In this document: one piece after another, positions 61,285 to 64,000 of the stretch
Numbering within the stretch: position 1 is the stretch's first letter
Layout of the letters: each line of letters opens with the position of its first letter
Assembly: GCF_022549785.1 (NCBI RefSeq)
Contig: NZ_JAKZGO010000004.1
Span: 297,603-361,602 of the forward strand
DNA from: Belliella alkalica
Lineage (GTDB): Bacteria > Bacteroidota > Bacteroidia > Cytophagales > Cyclobacteriaceae
Direction: 5' to 3'
DNA: 64,000 bases
Program-made: the position numbers and the translations under genes
The notes under the pieces: model-generated
Told to the model about the DNA's origin: nothing
Databases searched by the model: none
What the model saw: the letters and a program-made list of their open reading frames with translations, nothing else

Positions 61285-63717
61285 ATGAAAATCACAATAC
61301 AAGTATTCACGATCTTTTTCTTCTTCTTTTTGGGAATGAGCAATCTAGCGGCAAAAGATATGACAGAAATTACAGGTCAGGTAAAAGATCAAAAAGGAGA
61401 ATCTCTTCCTTTCGTAAACGTCATGTTGATGGACGCCCAAAGCGGATCATTGCTAACAGGTGCTGTCACTGACGAGACAGGGAGCTTTAAAATAGAATCT
61501 TCCAAAACTGGAAAGATGCAGCTTGTAATTTCATCACTAGGGTTTGAAACTTTCAATTCTGAATCTTTTGAAATTCAATCTGGTGACAAAAAGGATTTTG
61601 GAACCATCACAATGGAAGAAGAGATCGCAGCACTTGGTGAGGTGACCGTGAGAGCTACAAGACCTGAAGTAATCATCGAACCTGACAAAACAACAGTAAA
61701 CATAGAAGGGACAGTAATGGCTGAAGGCAATACAGCCTTAGACGTCATCGGTAGATCTCCAGGAATATATGTAGATCAAAATGGAGTCATCAACCTCAAC
61801 GGAAGATCAGGCGTGACTGTGATGATCAATGACCGCCAAACATACATGAGTGCAGAAGATCTGGCTAATTTCTTAAGGGCAATGCCAGCTGACAATATCA
61901 AAAGCCTGGAAATCATCAACAATCCCACATCAAGGTTTGATGCTGAAGGTGGCGCTGGAGTGATCAATATCAAATTGAAAAGAAATAACATTGACGGTGT
62001 ATTTGGAAGTGTTCAAGTAGGAGGTCAATACAATGGACAATTTGCTCCAAATACAGGAGTGACTGTAAATGCCAAAAAAGGCAAATGGACAAACAATGCA
62101 AGTCTAAACTATAGTGAATATGCAGTTTTCAATGATTTAGAAATCAACAGAAACTTTCAGTTAGAAGAAGGTATTTCGAATTTTGACCAAGAAAGTAGGA
62201 TTACGACAAGAAACAAAAATCTATTCTTCAGTGGAGGTTCAGATTATGAAATCAACAAGAATCATAGCGTGGGAGTAAGTGTACAAGCTTCTGGATCAAA
62301 CGGGGAAGATATAAGCTCTGCACTAACAGAGGTTTCAAATCCAGGGACTAATGATAGAAACTTTCTAAGATCTCTCAATGACAGTAAGGATCAAAATAGA
62401 AGGGTCTTTGCAAACTTCCACTATGTGGGGCTCTTGGATACTTTGGGGACTAAGTTGACTACAGATTTTGATTTTACTAATATGAGTTCTGACGCTGAGG
62501 CTGTTTTGTCAAATGCTTATTGGTTGAATCAAGAAGAGGATCAAGCATTGAATGACCGAATTAGAAATATCAACAGTATGGACTATAATATTTTCACGGC
62601 TAAGGTTGATTTTACCAAGCCATTTGGAAAGGGAAGGGTTTTGGAAACGGGTTTGAAAGGAAGTTGGGTAAAGTCTGATAATGACTTAGATCTTGCTAGA
62701 TCTATTGAAGAGGCACCTTACACTCCAGATCCAAATAGCAACAGGTTTATATACAAGGAAAATGTTTTGGCAGCATACGCCACTTATAAAAGTAAGTTTT
62801 CAGACAAAGTGAGTTTTCAGGCAGGTTTGAGAGGAGAGTATTCTGATATCCTCGGAACTTCTGTGACTTTGGATCAAGAAAATTCTCAGAAGTATTTCAA
62901 CCTGTTTCCAAGTGTGTTTGTACAACAAAAAGTGAGTAAGGACTACCAGATTATATACAATGCAAACAGAAGAATAACCAGGCCAAATTACAGGTTATTA
63001 AACCCTTTTGTTTTCTATATTGATCCATTGACTACTGAAAGAGGAAATCCAAACTTGAGGCCTCAGTATGCACACAATCTTGAAATGAACCATGTCATCA
63101 AAGGGGCATATCAGTTTAGTTTGGGATATTCCTTGACTACGGATGTCTTTCAGCAAATCTTCGAACAGGATGAAGAGTCCAGAACCACTACGACATTCAA
63201 TGCCAACTTGGATAGGTCACAAAATATCAACTTCAGGGCAATAGTTCCTTTGGAAATCACGCCTTGGTGGAATACCAACAATATGGTTCAAGTGAACTAT
63301 GCACAATGGAAGTCAATGATTGGAGATGCAATGCTAGATGTCTCACAAGTGTCTTACATGATGAGATCTCAGCATAATTTTGTCTTGCCAAAGGGATTCA
63401 AAGCAGAAATCATCGGGATGTATATGGGGCCAATGCTTTGGGGTCAAGCGACTATTGGAGCGATGGGAGGATTGGATGCAGGTATCACCAAGTCATTTGC
63501 CAAAGATAAATTTACACTTACTGTCAATGGTACGGATTTGCTAAGAACACAGGTGATCAGAGCCAATGTGCAGTTTGATCAGATTGACACATCTTTCAGG
63601 CAATACAGGAGTAATCAAGGTGTAAGATTGACTTTGAGGTATAAATTCGCTCAAGGAGAAAGCTTTAGGGTCTCAAACAGAAGTGGAAGCACTGAAGAGA
63701 GAGATAGATTGGATTGA
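61285..63717 (+). CDS. TonB-dependent-receptor-like outer-membrane protein (CarboxypepD_reg + plug + OMP_b-brl_3)
   Basis: 810 residues with a signal peptide (FTIFFFFFLGMSNLAAK). A CarboxypepD_reg-like beta domain (about 30-115, EITGQVKDQKGESLPFVNVM), then a plug domain (about 120-225, NTALDVIGRSPGIYVDQNGV and SLEIINNPTSRFDAEGGAGV) and a barrel to the end. The barrel resembles the OMP_b-brl_3 group and not classical SusC. Substrate is unknown; no SusD-like partner or sigma/anti-sigma gene is adjacent in the window. Confidence 0.88.
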   Translation: MKITIQVFTIFFFFFLGMSNLAAKDMTEITGQVKDQKGESLPFVNVMLMDAQSGSLLTGAVTDETGSFKIESSKTGKMQLVISSLGFETFNSESFEIQSGDKKDFGTITMEEEIAALGEVTVRATRPEVIIEPDKTTVNIEGTVMAEGNTALDVIGRSPGIYVDQNGVINLNGRSGVTVMINDRQTYMSAEDLANFLRAMPADNIKSLEIINNPTSRFDAEGGAGVINIKLKRNNIDGVFGSVQVGGQYNGQFAPNTGVTVNAKKGKWTNNASLNYSEYAVFNDLEINRNFQLEEGISNFDQESRITTRNKNLFFSGGSDYEINKNHSVGVSVQASGSNGEDISSALTEVSNPGTNDRNFLRSLNDSKDQNRRVFANFHYVGLLDTLGTKLTTDFDFTNMSSDAEAVLSNAYWLNQEEDQALNDRIRNINSMDYNIFTAKVDFTKPFGKGRVLETGLKGSWVKSDNDLDLARSIEEAPYTPDPNSNRFIYKENVLAAYATYKSKFSDKVSFQAGLRGEYSDILGTSVTLDQENSQKYFNLFPSVFVQQKVSKDYQIIYNANRRITRPNYRLLNPFVFYIDPLTTERGNPNLRPQYAHNLEMNHVIKGAYQFSLGYSLTTDVFQQIFEQDEESRTTTTFNANLDRSQNINFRAIVPLEITPWWNTNNMVQVNYAQWKSMIGDAMLDVSQVSYMMRSQHNFVLPKGFKAEIIGMYMGPMLWGQATIGAMGGLDAGITKSFAKDKFTLTVNGTDLLRTQVIRANVQFDQIDTSFRQYRSNQGVRLTLRYKFAQGESFRVSNRSGSTEERDRLD

Positions 63718-63850
63718 TGGGGGAGTTGTTAATGGTTAAAAATGTTAAATCAGCCGCGGCAGACAAGCTGTTAATTTAAAACATTTCATTATCAGAAAAA
63801 ATAGATTCAAATAGGATAATAAAAGGAAGGTTAATTCCGGAAATAAAACA

Positions 63851-63881
63851 GGCCCCAAGGATTCCTTGGGGCTTTGTTTTT
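63851..63881 (+). terminator. Terminator after the TonB-type gene
   Basis: Perfect 9-bp arms GCCCCAAGG (63852-63860) and CCTTGGGGC (63864-63872) followed by TTTGTTTTT. The remaining bases to the window end show no gene. Confidence 0.85.
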
Positions 63882-64000
63882 GGAGACTTAGTAAAGCTCA
63901 ATTTTTATAATATTCAATTGGGATTGGGATTTTATAAAATTGAATACTATCCCGCAGTAAATAAAATGACATTAGATGCCCAGATGTAAATTACAGGTTT

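Overview
The window reads as chromosomal DNA of a Bacteroidota member, most likely order Cytophagales and close to the Cyclobacteriaceae. The grounds are the low GC content, the DUF6090 protein, the LytS/LytTR pair, the tandem FKBP lipoproteins, the uppS-bamA-ompH-ompH order, the two-lipoyl OdhB and the TonB-plug beta-barrel. Promoters of the Bacteroidetes form (TTTG, about 19 bases, TAnnTTTG) also fit. The species is not identifiable from the sequence alone.

Layout. 0-2.6 kb holds a two-component system cut by the left edge, a tRNA-Gly/tRNA-Leu operon with a near-perfect promoter, and a PAS-like LuxR-type regulator. 2.8-7.2 kb holds mutS, a TrmH-family methyltransferase and a compact three-gene cassette of unknown function. 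7.4-12.3 kb is a cytochrome c maturation cluster (ccmB, ccmC, a ccmD-like gene, ccmE, ccmF; no ccmA visible) whose CcmE carries Cys in place of the usual heme-binding His. 12.4-17.1 kb holds a VOC protein, a membrane-tethered HTH regulator, a PAF-acetylhydrolase-like enzyme and conserved unknowns. 17.3-24.1 kb is the most mosaic part: htpG, then a small cysteine-rich secreted protein and a PLDc_N-like membrane protein, then a decayed second copy of the htpG 3' end and its terminators, a lipoprotein, a broken Fic gene and an outer-membrane protein. 24.4-28.1 kb holds a LytTR/LytS pair, a DUF2306 protein and a hydrolase.

28.4-37.7 kb is metabolic: sucA, odhB and lpd give the 2-oxoglutarate dehydrogenase complex, followed by a threonine/serine dehydratase and the agmatine-to-putrescine pair aguB-aguA. 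37.8-43.2 kb is the envelope cluster (two OmpH/Skp chaperones, BamA, UppS, an outer-membrane barrel). 43.4-47.6 kb holds an M23 peptidase, coaX, a GNAT enzyme, a TRIC-like membrane protein with a second displaced 3'-end remnant, and a Kazal lipoprotein. 47.6-50.3 kb is a VWA/MoxR-like ATPase pair. 50.6-54.3 kb holds ndk, a DHH phosphoesterase and three FKBP lipoproteins. 55.1-64.0 kb holds an AlaDH/saccharopine-dehydrogenase-like enzyme, deoC, two divergent phosphate transporters of different families, tadA, a superoxide dismutase and a TonB-plug outer-membrane protein.

The strongest unexplained signals are these. (1) At two unlinked places (after htpG and after the TRIC gene) one or two small genes for secreted or membrane proteins sit between an intact gene and a decayed copy of that gene's own 3' end with its terminator. 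(2) The htpG-associated insert looks like a Cys-rich bacteriocin-type lipoprotein with a possible immunity partner, and its signal peptide is broken by a T-tract one base short. (3) The overlapping three-gene cassette at 6.06-7.23 kb. No CRISPR array, rRNA, complete insertion sequence, integrase or prophage was seen.
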